Program-made: the position numbers and the translations under genes
Source of the DNA: Plantago major
Taxonomy: Eukaryota; Streptophyta; Magnoliopsida; Lamiales; Plantaginaceae
Direction: 5' to 3'
Assembly (NCBI GenBank): GCA_026545765.1
Contig: CM048843.1
Coordinates: 22,875,646 to 22,939,645, forward strand
Length of the DNA: 64,000 nucleotides
Shown: positions 52,336 to 63,950 of the stretch, piece by piece
Layout: each line of letters opens with the position of its first letter
How positions within the stretch are numbered: the first letter of the stretch is position 1
The notes under the pieces: model-generated
Databases searched by the model: none
Seen by the model: only the letters and a program-made list of their open reading frames with translations
What the model was told of the DNA's origin: nothing

Positions 52336-53705
52336 GACTTGACTGAGGATAGTGATGGTGAAGAACAAGTACTCTGTGATGACACTAATGATGAGGCTCA
52401 AACACCTCCACATACCACACCACCTCCTCATGCCACTACTCCACCTGCAAACACACCCCTTGCCACCACTGAACCAGAACCTACTATTACCACTCCACCA
52501 TCTACTCTTACCACTACTCCACCTGCTCCTACCAGTCCACCATGTCCTGCTCATACCACTGAATCACCTCCCCATACCACTACTCCACCTGGTAATACTA
52601 CTCCACCATCTCCTCCTCATACCACTGTAACACCTCCTCATACCACACCAGTGCAATCACCTATCCCTGATGTGTACATACCTGAACCAGTTCAAAGTGA
52701 GCAATATGTGCATGACTTGTATGATGATGGAACACTTGATGGTGAGCTTTTGGCAAATTTTAATTTTGAAGAGTTCATGTCTCAAACCATGAATAACATG
52801 CACAACACAAGTACTCCAAAGAGTAAATGTTGTGCTAGAAAAAGAACTCCTTCAAAACCTACAAGCAAGCACACTCCTTCAAAATCTGCAAGCAAGCCAT
52901 CTCCTTCTAAGGCTAAAAGCAATGCATCTGTTGGGAAAACACCTATGGATGGGATAGATTTTGAAGATGATGAACCAAAAACTCAATACATGTATGACTC
53001 AGATGATGAAGAGATTGGCTTCTTCAAAGTTCCAACTGGTTCAGGGCATGGTACAGGATAGACCGAGGAAAATGCAAATATAGGTGATGATGAAACTGAC
53101 GTAGAGAATGATGAAGGTGCTACAACTGAAACTGGAAGAAGGAAAAGGAATGCAAGTGCTATAGTACTGAAACTCAAAGAAGGAAAAGGAATGCAAGTGC
53201 TAGAACTGATGTAGAGAATGAGAATGAGAAAGAGATGAATGATGACAATGATGATGAAACCTCCATACATGGTAGGCATCATAGTGACTCTGAGTGGGTT
53301 GGTGATGAGTTCTTTAGAGACAAAACTCAGTGGGATAAGGATTTCACAGTTGGTGAAACATTTGGTGACATCAATGAGCTGAGAGAGAGGGTGAAAGAAT
53401 TTGCAATTAAAGTAGGGTTTAAATGTAAGAGAGTGAAGAATGAGGTAGCCTGATTCACAGCTATTTGTCTTGGAGCTGGGTGCCACTGGAGATTGCATTG
53501 TAGCTCCATGGCTGATAAGAAGACAATGGTGGTCAAAACTTACAATGGCAAGCACACATGTATCAAGAATGTGAATCGGAAGGAGGCTGACAAACATTGA
53601 CTTGCATCTAAGGTATAAGTAATCCTTTCATTGAGTTATTTAGTTACTCTTCTATGCGCCACTAAGTTCCATAAACTAAACACTCACTTTCATGTTTGAC
53701 AGGTG
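52336..53705 (+). pseudogene. MULE transposase (MURA-like), N-terminal part
   Basis: MURA binds and cuts Mutator-like element ends. This part has a Thr/Pro-rich low-complexity stretch (about 52400-52670), an acidic and Ser/Lys-rich region (TPSKPTSKHTPSKSASKPSP) and then the conserved N-terminal module: DSEWVGDEFFRDKTQWDKDF, VGETFGDINELRERVKEFAI, KVGFKCKRVKNEVA, then after a TGA (53451) FTAICLGAGCHWRLHCSSMA and VVKTYNGKHTCIKNVNRKEA, with a further TGA at 53598. This is the Zn-binding module that precedes the MULE core. An exon ends LASK at about 53611, and the intron acceptor TTTGACAG falls at 53703, right at an LTR. The usual N-terminal plant mutator domain is missing. The gene continues, inverted, from 57952. 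Confidence 0.8.
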
Positions 53706-54638
53706 TGTTGAGGGGTAAAACCTCGAACACTAACGAAACTATTACAAGTAAGCTAATCTAGGATCCGCCTCCTACTTGAAGTCCGAAGCAAGACTAGTTC
53801 GAGCTAGAGTACCTGAAAGGACTAAGTGGGGGGGGGGGTGGGTTAGAATGGGTTACCCGGATTGCATATTTCAATCCGATAAGAGACTTTACTCAAGAGA
53901 GAGTTGGAAGCTCTCAATGTAATAGTTATGAGGAAGGTTATCAAATCAAGAGTGTTTATCACTTAGGGATCCTCACTTTGATATTGCTTATTACTTGGGA
54001 ATTGTGACTTACCTTAAGGTCTTGGACTTTGTGCTATACTTAAAGTTATCATATCTTATGAGATTGCTCACAAGATGATGCCAAGTGTATGCTTCAGATT
54101 TGGACACCAATGCTACCTTTGGCCCATGATCCATTAGTGGATAGTAATCCCATACTAATTAATGGGCCTGGGAGGGTAGTTTGGACCTTTCCCTCTGAGA
54201 GTACTGTTCTGCATGTTGGGTCCGTGTAAGTTCCTCGGACAGATCTGTATGCTTGGTGGCCTTAGGCAACTCAAGGTGTCCGGACCTAGAGTTCCACGGA
54301 AGTATCTCATTGGTTCTGTTATAGACGTTTGGTCTTACTGTGATGGTGGCGTCCGAGATTCTCTCGTCCGGTCCGTTTAGCATCTTAGGACTGACAGTTT
54401 GTGGTACTTGGAAGGACCATGTGACCTTTTGTCAGGTTCAGAAGTCATCCATCTAGCTTGGTCGGACCTAGCTGAAATGGCGTGCTGACTTGTAAATACT
54501 AGTTGACCTGAGATGGTTTCCTTTATGTCAGGCCATTCGAAGGTCGGACTAGCAATGAATGGGCTATCTCAGCCTTGATGCGCTTTAGGACACGCTCTAT
54601 GGCGCCCTTAACGGATTGGACACATGTCCGTATCAACA
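53706..54638 (-). repeat. Ty3/gypsy LTR in reverse orientation
   Basis: Reverse complement of 57953-58887: 933 bp, about 3% substitutions plus a few small indels. It is bounded by TGTTGAGG... at 53706 and ...TATCAACA at 54638. The left flank AGGTG and right flank TGGAG do not match each other, so it is not a simple solo LTR. No internal sequence accompanies it. Confidence 0.93.
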
Positions 54639-55312
54639 TGGAGTATAAAGGTTTGCACCGCATAACCTGAGTATACCAAGAGGGAAGTAGTATGAAGGTG
54701 TATATGGGGATATGGTGATTTGTGAAATTTTAAAAACATTTAGGGGGGCTATTTCAGTTTCCAAATACATGGTGGTTTTTATGTAGTTTGCCAACAAAAT
54801 TTGTTACTCCTTGTTAAATTAAGAATCTTTGTTTCAAATGACAACAATACCCTTCTCCTAAGACTAATATAGGTGCTCACTAAAATAATGGTCAATTACA
54901 TATATAAATCATTACAGAAAATTACAAAACCCACCCCTCCAAGATGCCCACTTTACAGATTCATACCCGCTGTTTGAACAATTACATAACTCTCCCCTAC
55001 GATTTTAAAGTGGTTACATTTAAACTCAATGGTCAACGCCGGAGCTGACATCATCCTGTTTGTTGGCCGGAGACACACGCCCACTGATGACTTGGACTGC
55101 CATGTCATTATTTCCCTCCTTTTTTTTTTTTTTAATTTTCTCTGGGTTTGTTTGTAATTGATACTGAAAGATTTTTAGGCTATCAGTTGGCTTGTATTTG
55201 ACACACACGCGCGGTACACATGTATTTGACTTAATATTCTATGGGTTTATATGTAATTGATTTGATTTTTTTTAAAGTAGCCGTTAGTTACCCTTTTTTA
55301 GGGTTTATGGCT

Positions 55313-55320
55313 TATAAATA
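55313..55320 (+). promoter_or_regulatory. TATA box of the GRF ORF
   Basis: TATAAATA, 68 bases upstream of the ATG at 55388, followed by a pyrimidine-rich leader (CTTCTTCTTCC). Good match in sequence and spacing to a plant core promoter. Confidence 0.65.
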
Positions 55321-55387
55321 GGCCTTCTTCTTCCTTTTTTTATCACTCTTCTAGTCTTTCTTTCTCAATTCTTGCAGATCTATTGAA

Positions 55388-55753
55388 ATGGGAAACAATA
55401 CCTCAAGTTTGAATGATAGGAGGACTGCCTACTGTCATGCTTTCAATTGTTTTAGGTATTGCACGGTGGTGACTTCTCATAGCACGAAGAACAATGGTAG
55501 ATTGTACTATCGTTGCCCTTACCATGGGTTCTCTCATTGGTACCATGTTGAAGATGATGCTGGAGTTTCTCAACCACAAACACACGAGTCAGAAATATTG
55601 CAGCAACGAAGAAATGAAGAGGCAGGCCAGAGCATGAATGATCTTGCAAGAAGAAATGATGTTCCAGATAGTTTCCTTAGGAAACTTGTAGCAATTGACC
55701 TAGTCTTGTTATGTGTTTTCTTAGGATGTTTGATCTTGAAGATTATCATTTGA
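55388..55753 (+). CDS. GRF-type zinc-finger protein with C-terminal membrane helix (MULE accessory ORF)
   Basis: 121 aa, one exon, intact. Residues about 17-55 form a GRF-type zinc finger (CHAFNCFRYC, TSHSTKNNGRLYYRCP, GFSHWYHVEDD), a fold that binds nucleic acid in other proteins. Residues about 65-95 are charged and may form a short coiled coil (ESEILQQRRNEEAGQSMNDL). Residues about 100-121 are a hydrophobic helix (AIDLVLLCVFLGCLILKIII), a likely tail anchor. Its 3' end faces the MURA-like gene, 350 bases away, so the pair is convergent like mudrA and mudrB of maize MuDR. I infer that it belongs to the MULE. Its role is unknown, and GRF/membrane ORFs of this layout are common in plant genomes. 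Confidence 0.7.
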   Translation: MGNNTSSLNDRRTAYCHAFNCFRYCTVVTSHSTKNNGRLYYRCPYHGFSHWYHVEDDAGVSQPQTHESEILQQRRNEEAGQSMNDLARRNDVPDSFLRKLVAIDLVLLCVFLGCLILKIII

Positions 55754-56102
55754 TTTGTATTAGAACATGATGTATTGTAGGCTGTCAAGTATTATCTATG
55801 CAAGTATGATGTATGCATTTTAAAAAAATGAGATGCAAAATTTTGCACTAATACCCCTTGCATTGTATTCAAAGCAACATAGGCTTACAAGAGTAAAAGA
55901 TCCAATAACAATTCATGTCCAACAAAATAGATCCAAATAAACCATAGTATCTTAACAAAACAAGCAAAAACTGTTGTCCTAAAAAGTTCACCCATCCATC
56001 AACTTCAACATTAACAAGTTCACCCAAAAACTTCAAAAACATATGCATAAAATGTTCATTAAACACTAACAAGTTCTTAATCTTCAAAGTCATCAGGTTG
56101 GG

Positions 56103-57952
56103 TCATTGGTGGCTTGATTGTGCAGAACTTCCAGCAGTTAACTTGCCCTTTCTTTTCTTAGATGGTCCTGCTGCACCAACTTACTTTCTCTTACCCTGAA
56201 ATTACAACAAACATAAGGACACTACAAAGTAAAACTGAACAAGTGAAATTCAATTATATTCAAAGCGAATAAACCTGTGTGTTTCTTGTTCCAGATATAC
56301 CAATCCCATGACTTGTACCAGTCCCACCAGTTTTGTTTTTTGGCTATAACATAAAGAAGAAACATATAAGATAGAAAATGGCACAAAAGTCAGGCATATA
56401 AGAGAACTGTACATTAGAATACTTACACATTTTCTCTTGTTGTGTCCAGTTTTTCCACAATCACCATACTTAACCGGTGCTCTTAGATTTTGATTGACTT
56501 TGGTAGGTTTGGGAGCTTCACTTGGATGCCTAATCCTATGCTCAACTGGTCTTCCAACAGGTCTCCTTACAGCAGGAGGATTGCACACATCCTCAGTCAA
56601 ATCACTTGGCCAAAATGTAGATTGAGGCACAGGATTCATCACAGTGTCATAAGCCCTAATGTATGCAGCCTTAGTGTGGTTCACTGAAAGATAGTTCACA
56701 GGGTCCTCTCTACATTCCTGGATTGCCAACCATGCATGCCTACATGGTATCCCACTAATGTCCCATCTTTTGCAGTCACATGTTCTCTCATCCAAGTTAC
56801 AGATGAACCTAAAGCTTACATCTTCTATTTCAAAGGTCCTGCCAGCTTCTGTTACAAGTCTACAGTTTCTAGACTTCTCATAAATGTCATTCATTTCATG
56901 TAATACCCTAGGCATAACAACAAATTGACAATTGGCACCTTTCCTTCTTCTCACAGTAATTCTTTTCATGATCTGTTGTCTAATTCCCTCAAGAATGTTA
57001 TAAACTGAGAAAGCCCTAACAGGTTCAACCCATGAATTGAAACTTTCACTGCAGTTATTGGTAACATGGTCTACCTTAACATGAGTATCAAATGAATGTC
57101 TAGCCCAATGACCCAAGGGAATGTTCATCAACCATAGAAAAGCTTTAAGCTTAGCAAATTTAATCCTATCCATTGCTTTGTTAAAACTATAAGAAGTAAA
57201 AGCAGTAGAAGCTTGCCTGAAAAACCTTCTCAACTCTTTGCCTGACCACTTTTGTTTGAAGTTGTCATAGATTTGCTTGGCACACTTCCTATTGATCACA
57301 GTTGGGCAAACTTCTTCCATTGCAGGTACCAGCTCCTAAAAGTCAATGTGTTAATATATGTGGTTAGGCAAAATGGAAATTGAAATGCTATGTAAAAAAA
57401 ATAATGATGTTACCTTCTGTCTATCAGCCATAAAGTGCCAATGTGCATCTGGATCAAAAGGTCCTATCATTTGAGTGAGGCAGTGCAAAAAGAATCCTCA
57501 GCTTTCCTTATTTTCACTCTCAACTATAGCCATAGCAACTGGGAGGATGCCAAAGTCTGGATCTGTGCCAACTGCACTTAGTAGATAACCTCCATACTTC
57601 CCTCTAAGATGGCATCCATCAAAGAAGAGGAAGGGTGCACAACCAGCCAAGAACCCTGTTTTCAGTGCATCCATTCCCATGAAAACTCTTTTAAACAGTG
57701 GCCCTCTCTCAATTTGTTCCAAGTCCCTTTGAAGTTCCACAATGCTTCCAGGATTAGTCCTTCTCACCATTTACACATATTTTGGCATCAGTGCATAAGT
57801 TTTTTCTGGATTTCCTCCCAATTTGTCAATAGCCAACCATCTGGCTCTATACATTCTCATATAGGGTACTGTAACACCAAGCTTGTTAGTAGCCCATGCT
57901 ATGAGTTTGTATGCATCTAAAATGAGATTAACTTTCAACTCTTCAAGCACCT
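56103..57952 (-). pseudogene. MULE transposase (MURA-like), core and C-terminal part, inverted
   Basis: Continuing from 53705, the minus-strand reading begins VLEELKVNLILDAYKLIAWA, PYMRMYRARWLAIDKLGG, VRRTNPGSIVELQRDLEQIE, FKRVFMGMDALKTGFLAGCA, PFLFFDGCHLRGKYGGYLLS and VGTDPDFGILPVAMAIVESE, the MULE catalytic core with its first Asp (FDGC). After an intron (about 57412-57337) it reads IKFAKLKAFLWLMNIPLGHW, VTNNCSESFNSWVEPVRAF, a SWIM zinc finger CDCKRWDISGIPCRHAW (about 56792-56740) and a zinc knuckle CGKTGHNKRKC (about 56460-56430). Short 3' exons run to a stop at 56103. In-frame stops at about 57772 (TAA) and 57502 (TGA, probably from TGG) and one near 56185 show decay. Otherwise the core is well preserved. 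Confidence 0.88.
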
Positions 57953-58887
57953 TGTTGATACGGACATGTGTCCAATCCGTTAAGGGCGCCATAGAGCGTG
58001 TCCTAAAGCGCATCAAGGCTGAGATAGCCTATTCATTGCTAGTCCGACCTTCGAATGGCCCGACATAAAGGAAACCATCTCAGGTCAACTAGTATTTACG
58101 AGTCAGCACGCCATTTCAGCTAGGTCCGACCAAGCTAGATGGATGACTTCCGAACCTGACAAAAGGTCACAGGTCCTTCCAAGTACCACAAACTGCAGTC
58201 CTAAATGCTAAACGGATCGGACGAGAGAATCTCGGACGCCACCATCACTGTAAGACCAAACGTATATAACAGAAACAATGAGATACTTCCGTGGAACTCT
58301 AGGTCCGGACACCTTGAGTTGCCTAAGGACAGATCAACAAAGCATACAGATCTGTCCGAGGAACTTACACGGACCCAACATGCGGAACAGTTTTCTCAGA
58401 GGAAAATGTCCAAACTACCCTCCCAGGCCCATTAATTAGTATGGGATTACTATCCACTAATGGGCCATGGGCCAAAGGTAGCATTGGTGTCCAAATCTGA
58501 AGTATACACTTGGCATCATCTTGTGAGCAATCTCATAAGATATGATAACTATAAGTATAGCACAAGGTCCAAGACCTTAAGGTAAGTCACAATTCCCAAG
58601 TGATAAGCAATATCAAAGTGAGGATCCCTAAGTGATAAACACTCTTGATTTCATAACCTTCCTCATAACTATTACATTGAGAGCTTCCAACTCTCTCTTG
58701 AGTAAAGTCTCTTACCGGATTGACATTTGCAATCCGGGTAACCCATTCTAACCCCCCCCCCCCCCACTTAGTCCTTTCAGGTACTCTAGCTCGGACCAGT
58801 CTTGCTTCGGACTTCAAGTAGGAGGCGGATCCTAGATTAGGTTACTTGTAATAGTTTAGTTAGTGTTCGAGGTTTTACCCCTCAACA
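57953..58887 (+). repeat. Gypsy 5' LTR
   Basis: 935 bp, TGTTGATACGG...CCCCTCAACA, with a C13 run at about 58753-58766 that has a G counterpart in the inverted copy. Followed at once by the primer-binding site, which shows it is the 5' LTR. Preceded by CACCT. Confidence 0.95.
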
Positions 58888-58890
58888 TTT

Positions 58891-58908
58891 TGGCGCCGTC
58901 TGTGGGAA
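58891..58908 (+). promoter_or_regulatory. Gypsy tRNA primer-binding site
   Basis: TGGCGCCGTCTGTGGGAA, three bases after the LTR. Identical over all 18 bases to the site of the unrelated copia element at 12701-12718. Confidence 0.75.
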
Positions 58909-58943
58909 TCTTTACAAAAAGTTTTCGTGTTTAAGTTAAGCTG

Positions 58944-60700
58944 ATGACAAGAACAAGACAGACAACGCGGACTAGTGCTGAAGGCGTAGGAACACCACCA
59001 CCACGCCCACGGGGACGTCCGCCCACCCTGTGGATGAAGAGCCATTGTGGCTGGAGGGAATGCTGAAAGGAGATATCCGAGCGATGGGCGCACAGCCAGC
59101 CCATCCTCAGATGAAGGAAGAGACCCTCCACACAGGGGAGTCCGGAGTGTTCCTGAGAATGTTGTGCCTGTGAGCCATGGAGAAGGGGTCGTACGAGCTT
59201 CTCCGGAAGAAGCTCAAGGCCCCACTACAGGTCAACAGTTCACTATGCCCGATGGTCGCATTGTCCGCACTAGTGACCTCGGAGTAAGTGAGAATCAGTT
59301 TGATAGATTGTTCACAATCATCCAAGGATGCCTGGGGTCGAACAATGCCCATCCTCAGCAAGCCACTCCGCCAGTGGCTACTCCTACTCAAGCAGAGCCT
59401 GCATTATCGAGAAACAGGCAACGTCCGATCCAACAGAGGTTAGGGAATCAGCCACCTCAAGAGGATTTGCGAAACCTTCTAGACCGGCAGGCATATGCCT
59501 CTCAAACTCGGGGTGAAGGAAGCCCAAACGGAAGGAGAGAGTATCAAGAAGGGGATAATAGGCATCCAGGAGTTCCGCAACAAGAACCTCCGAGAGACAG
59601 AGATCAAGTAGCAGAAACTGTTCCAGTGGTCCGGATAGATGAACTCCCCGCGGATGTAGCTGTTCATCCGAGGACAGGAGAGATCATGACTGCTGACGAG
59701 ATCTACGCTCAGTAGAAGGCTTTGGAGGCCCAGATTCTGAATCTTGGACGCCTGGTAAAAGACCACGAGCAGATAACTACTAGTGCACCAAATCCCTTGT
59801 GCGATGACATCATGAGAGAGAAGGAAAGAAACAGAAACTCGGATCAGGTAATTTCGAGCTTGGAATACTACTATGGGGATACTTGTCCCGTTGGTCACCT
59901 GACAAGGTACAACAGCAAGATGGATTCCAAGGGAATGAGCGACAATACGAAAGCTCTTACGTTCTCATCCACTCTCTTCGGAACGGCTATGGATTAGTAC
60001 ACCGCTTTGCCGAACAAGTCGATAAGGTCATATGCAGACCTTTCTTCCAAGTTCTTGGCACGATTTGGAAAATCAAAAAGGAGAAAGCGTACCGTAGAGC
60101 ACCTGGCAGAAGTTATTTAGCGGGAGCAAGAGGATCTAAGGACCTTCCTAGATCGCTTTCACGCGGAAGTTCTTCGAGTTGAGCCACACAGTATTAAGGA
60201 ACGGGTCCGTCACCTGTATGCTAATACTTTCAACTCAGAGCTTCGCAGAAAACTCTCTAGTCAGGAAGTGAGGAGTGAAAAGCATTTAGATGACATCTGT
60301 GAAGAAGTGATGTACGGAGAGGAGTACCGAAGGAATGTTCCAGTAAGAGCTGGTTCCGAGAAAGGAAAGGAGCCGATGAAACAAGAGCAACGCCAGGGGA
60401 AGTTTGACCCAAAGAAGGATCACATAGATAAAGGCTTCCACAGAGAAAGGAGTCCGCTGAGGAGATACGTGGATTATACCCGTCTCAATAGACCAAGATC
60501 CGACATCTTGGCGACTATCGTCGAGAAGAAGCTGGATGTCCAATGGCCAAAGCCCTCTCACAATAACCGGAAGAATAAGAATGCAAAGGGGTACTGCAAG
60601 TTCACAAGTGCCGTGGTCACGAGACTGATGACTGTATCCAATTGAAAACAGAGGTTGAACACCTGGTAAGAGAGGCAAGCTAAAGGAGAAAATCTATGTG
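58944..60700 (+). pseudogene. Gypsy gag region (fossil)
   Basis: Gag forms the virus-like particle. The region starts near the ATG at 58944, has a low-complexity N-terminal part rich in Pro, Gln and Arg, then the retrotransposon gag core at about 60000-60240 (related to the LARFGKSKRR and EVLRVEPHSIKERV blocks of this family) and a basic C-terminal part to about 60700. Broken; boundaries are approximate. Confidence 0.75.
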
Positions 60701-60849
60701 GATGAACCCTCCAGGCACGATAGAACGGAGCGAATGAGGGAGGATAATGCTACAGAACCACCACCCCGTCCGCTATCTTTGCCACCTCCGCTGGCTCATT
60801 ATCCACCTCGCACGGATGGACATCCGTACTGATATAGCGATGACATTGA

Positions 60850-63800
60850 TATGGAGAACCCTCCGTACAGCGGAGTGATCAACACCATCGCAGGCAGACC
60901 ATCTGGAGGTGATAGTAGGAACGCGAGAGAGCGGACTGCTCAAAATCTTCGGGACAACGATAGAGCGTACGCTGCTCCAGCGATTCGGGGTACAAATGCT
61001 ATATCCTTCGATGATAGCGAGATTCCTCCTCCTACGGCAGGAGGCGAGTACATTGATAATCCAGATGTTCCGCTGGTGGTTTCGTTAACCATCGCGACTT
61101 ATCGAGTGAACAAAATTTTGGTGGACACAAGGAGTTCCTCGAATATCATTTCCAAAAGAACACTAGACCAGATGGAGCTGGGGAGAATCCGATATGAGAG
61201 AGTCCACACCTCTATACTAGGGTTTAGAGGGGGAACTGTTCGACCCCTAGGAAGTGTTATGTTGTACGTCTCACTCGGGACTTTCCCGGCAAGAGTGACA
61301 CAGTTGGTCCGATTTGTAGTGGTGGACCGGACTTTCGATTACAATGCCATCTTTGGGCCTCCGGGACTCAATCAATTCCAGGCTATTTCCTCCACTCTCC
61401 ATAACAGAATGAAGTTTCCAACTCCCTTCGGAGTTGGAGAAGAGGTGGGAAACGTCCGTGAAGCTTGGGAATGTTACATTATGTCCACAAGAAGAGCGTC
61501 CGCCCCCGTGCTGACAGTCACTTTGACCTCTGACCCGCCAGTTGTTCTTCCGGCCAAAAAGGAGAATCCGCAGATTGGAGTAGGGAGCCAGAAGGAGAAG
61601 TTTCCTAGAACTGTGCGAATCGAGCCTCATGAAACTCTCAAGGAAATTGAGATTGTTGTTGGAAGCCCGGACAAGAAGACAAGAATCGGACAGAGATGAA
61701 CGCAGAGGTGGAAATGAAGCTCGTTGCTTGTCTCCGAGACAACAGTGATGTGTTTGCCTGGAGCACCGATGACCTGAAGGGAATAGATCCGAGGATTACT
61801 GTTCACCGTCTGAACATGGATCCCTCAATTAAGTACATCCGACAAAAGAGGAAAGATTTTGGTCCGGTAAAGGATGCCATCATATCTGCTGAAGTTGAGC
61901 AACTCCTGAAAGCAGGGGATATCGAAGAAGTCCGTTACTCTAATTGGGTTTGCATCGTGGTTCTGGTAGAAAAATCACCAGGCAAATGGCGGATGTGCAA
62001 CGACTTCACTAGGTTGAACAAGTTCTGCCCAAAGGACCCGTACCCTTTACCACGAATAGATCAGTTGGTTAACTCCACGTCCGGATGTGCGTTACTGAGT
62101 TTTATGGACGCATATCAAGGTTTTTACCAAATTCGGATGGCCAAGGAGGACATCAAGAAAACAACTTTCTTCGCTGCAGGGGGGGTATACTGCTTCAAGG
62201 TGATGCCCTTCGGATTGAAAAATGCGGGAGCCACTTACCAATGACTGGTGAACCAGATGTTCAAGGAAGAAATTGGGAAAACCATGGAAGTGTACGTGGA
62301 TGACATGCTCGTCAAGAGCAAAACTGAAGAGCAACATGTGCATCATTTGAACAAGTGCTTCGCTATCCTTAGGAAGTATGGAATGAAACTGAATCCAGAA
62401 AAGTGCACGTTCAGAGTGAAAGGAGGAAAGTTCCTCGGATACATGGTCACAGAGAGGCGGATAAGCGCAAACCCCGTGAAGATCAAGGCAATCCTAGATC
62501 TGCCGCATCCGAAGAACCTCAATGAGGTACAACAACTCATAGGGCGTCTCATGTCCTTAAGTCGTTTTATTTCACGAACTGCGGAGAAGAATCTTCCGTT
62601 CTTCAAAATCCTCCGGAAAGGAGAGAGCTTTGAGTGGACCGCAGAATGTTTTGAGGCTTTCGAGAAACTGAAAAAGTACCTCCATTCCCCTCCACTGCTC
62701 TCCAAACCCGTCGAAGGAGAACCACTCTACCTCTACCTAGCAATCACGGAAGAGGCAATGAGTTCCGTATTAGTACGGATTCAAGCTAATGATCACTTGC
62801 CAATCTACTGTCTTAGCAAAGCCCTTGCTGGGGCGGAGACAAGATACCTGAAGATTGAGAAATTTGCATATGCTTTGGTTTACACCGCAAGGTGGTTAAA
62901 ACCATACTTCAAGTCTCACAAAATAGTGGTACTAACTACGGAACCTTTGAAACAGGTCCTGGGGAAGCCCGATCAACCTGGACGACTCTCTAAGTGGGCG
63001 ATCGAGCTGAGTGAATACGACATTTGCTATCAGGCTCCGTCAACCGAGAAGGCTAAAGTCCTCGCCGACTTCTTAGTGGAATATCCTGAGGCGGATTCAG
63101 AGAAAGTCCCTGACAAACAGGCATTTGAATGCCTAATCACCAAGCAGATTATCCGGAAGACAGTTCCGCCGAAGTTCAACCCAGCAAACCTCGAGGATGC
63201 TCAATTCATCAATCAGTCCCTGCCTGCATCATATGAGGAAACTCGGGTCAACCAGATGTTCCTTCTTGACGATATCACAAGAAGATCCGGTACTAACAAC
63301 TCCGGACCGGAAATCAAAGAAAAAGAGGAACAAAGGTTGGAACCTCAGGAGCTTACAGAAGATCTCCAAACCGAAAAACATCTTTCTGATGTCTGGACAT
63401 TGGAAGTGGATAGTTCCTCCACTGGAAGAGTGGGAGGGATTGGAATCTTTGTTAAGAGCCCTGATGGCGCGGAACTCGACTACGCGATATCCCTGGAATT
63501 CAAAGTTACCAATAATGAGGCTGAGTATGAAGCATTGTTAGTCGGGCTACGTCTGGCCAAATCCCTGCACGTCCGGAAGCTCAAAGCTTACACGGACTCA
63601 CAGCTAGTTGAAGCCCAATTTTCAGGAACTTTTGCCACAAAAGGTACTTCGATGATCAAGAATCTTGAACTACTCAGGCAGGAAGTCAGCCACTTTGAGG
63701 AATTTACCCTGGAATAGTTTGACAGAGCCCGGAATGAAAGAGCGGACGCTCTGGCAAAATACGCATCCGCAACAGCGGCTCTAGACACGAGGAGAGTAAT

Positions 63801-63950
63801 CCTCACCGCATTCGACTCATCCGTCGTGAGTCTCAATTCAGCTGTCATGATAACTGACACAGGAAGAAACTGGATGACTGACATCTTTAACTATCTCAAA
63901 GACGGATCCCTACCAGCTGATCCGAAGGAATCAAGGAGCGTCAAAGTGCG
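60850..63950 (+). pseudogene. Gypsy pol region: protease, RT, RNase H, archaeal RNase H (fossil)
   Basis: Order: aspartic protease (about 61050-61480); reverse transcriptase (about 61790-62420) with KWRMCNDFTRLNKFCPKDPY, SFMDAYQGFYQIRMAKED, PFGLKNAGATYQ and the catalytic YVDDMLVKSK; the connected RNase H (about 62650-63010) with ETRYLKIEKFAYALVYTARW; then a second RNase H of archaeal type (about 63400-63900) with LEVDSSSTGRVGGIGIF, NNEAEYEALLVGLRLAKSL and YTDSQLVEAQFSG. The double RNase H places it in the Tat lineage. Integrase is not reached. The region is broken. Confidence 0.88.

Larger units (their letters stand above)
54639..57952. mobile_element. Inverted MULE distal segment
   Basis: This 3.3-kb block lies between two oppositely oriented gypsy LTRs. 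It holds the rest of the MURA-like gene (minus strand) and a GRF ORF (plus strand), tail to tail. Its right edge CACCT is the reverse complement of the AGGTG at 53701-53705. A MULE-end-like segment (GGGGGCTATTTCAGTTTCC and onward, about 54744-54800) suggests that the original outer end of the MULE is near 54.7 kb. Confidence 0.75.

Noticed and set aside
52333-52630. Trp/Gly/Arg-rich and Leu/His-rich frames around 52.4 kb
   Set aside because: Alternate frames of the Thr/Pro-rich repeat in the MURA-like ORF.
58205-58435. Open frame of 76 codons in the gypsy LTR, also open in the inverted LTR copy (54159-54383)
   Set aside because: The copies are only about 3% different, so a shared open frame is weak evidence; LTRs of this family are not known to encode protein.
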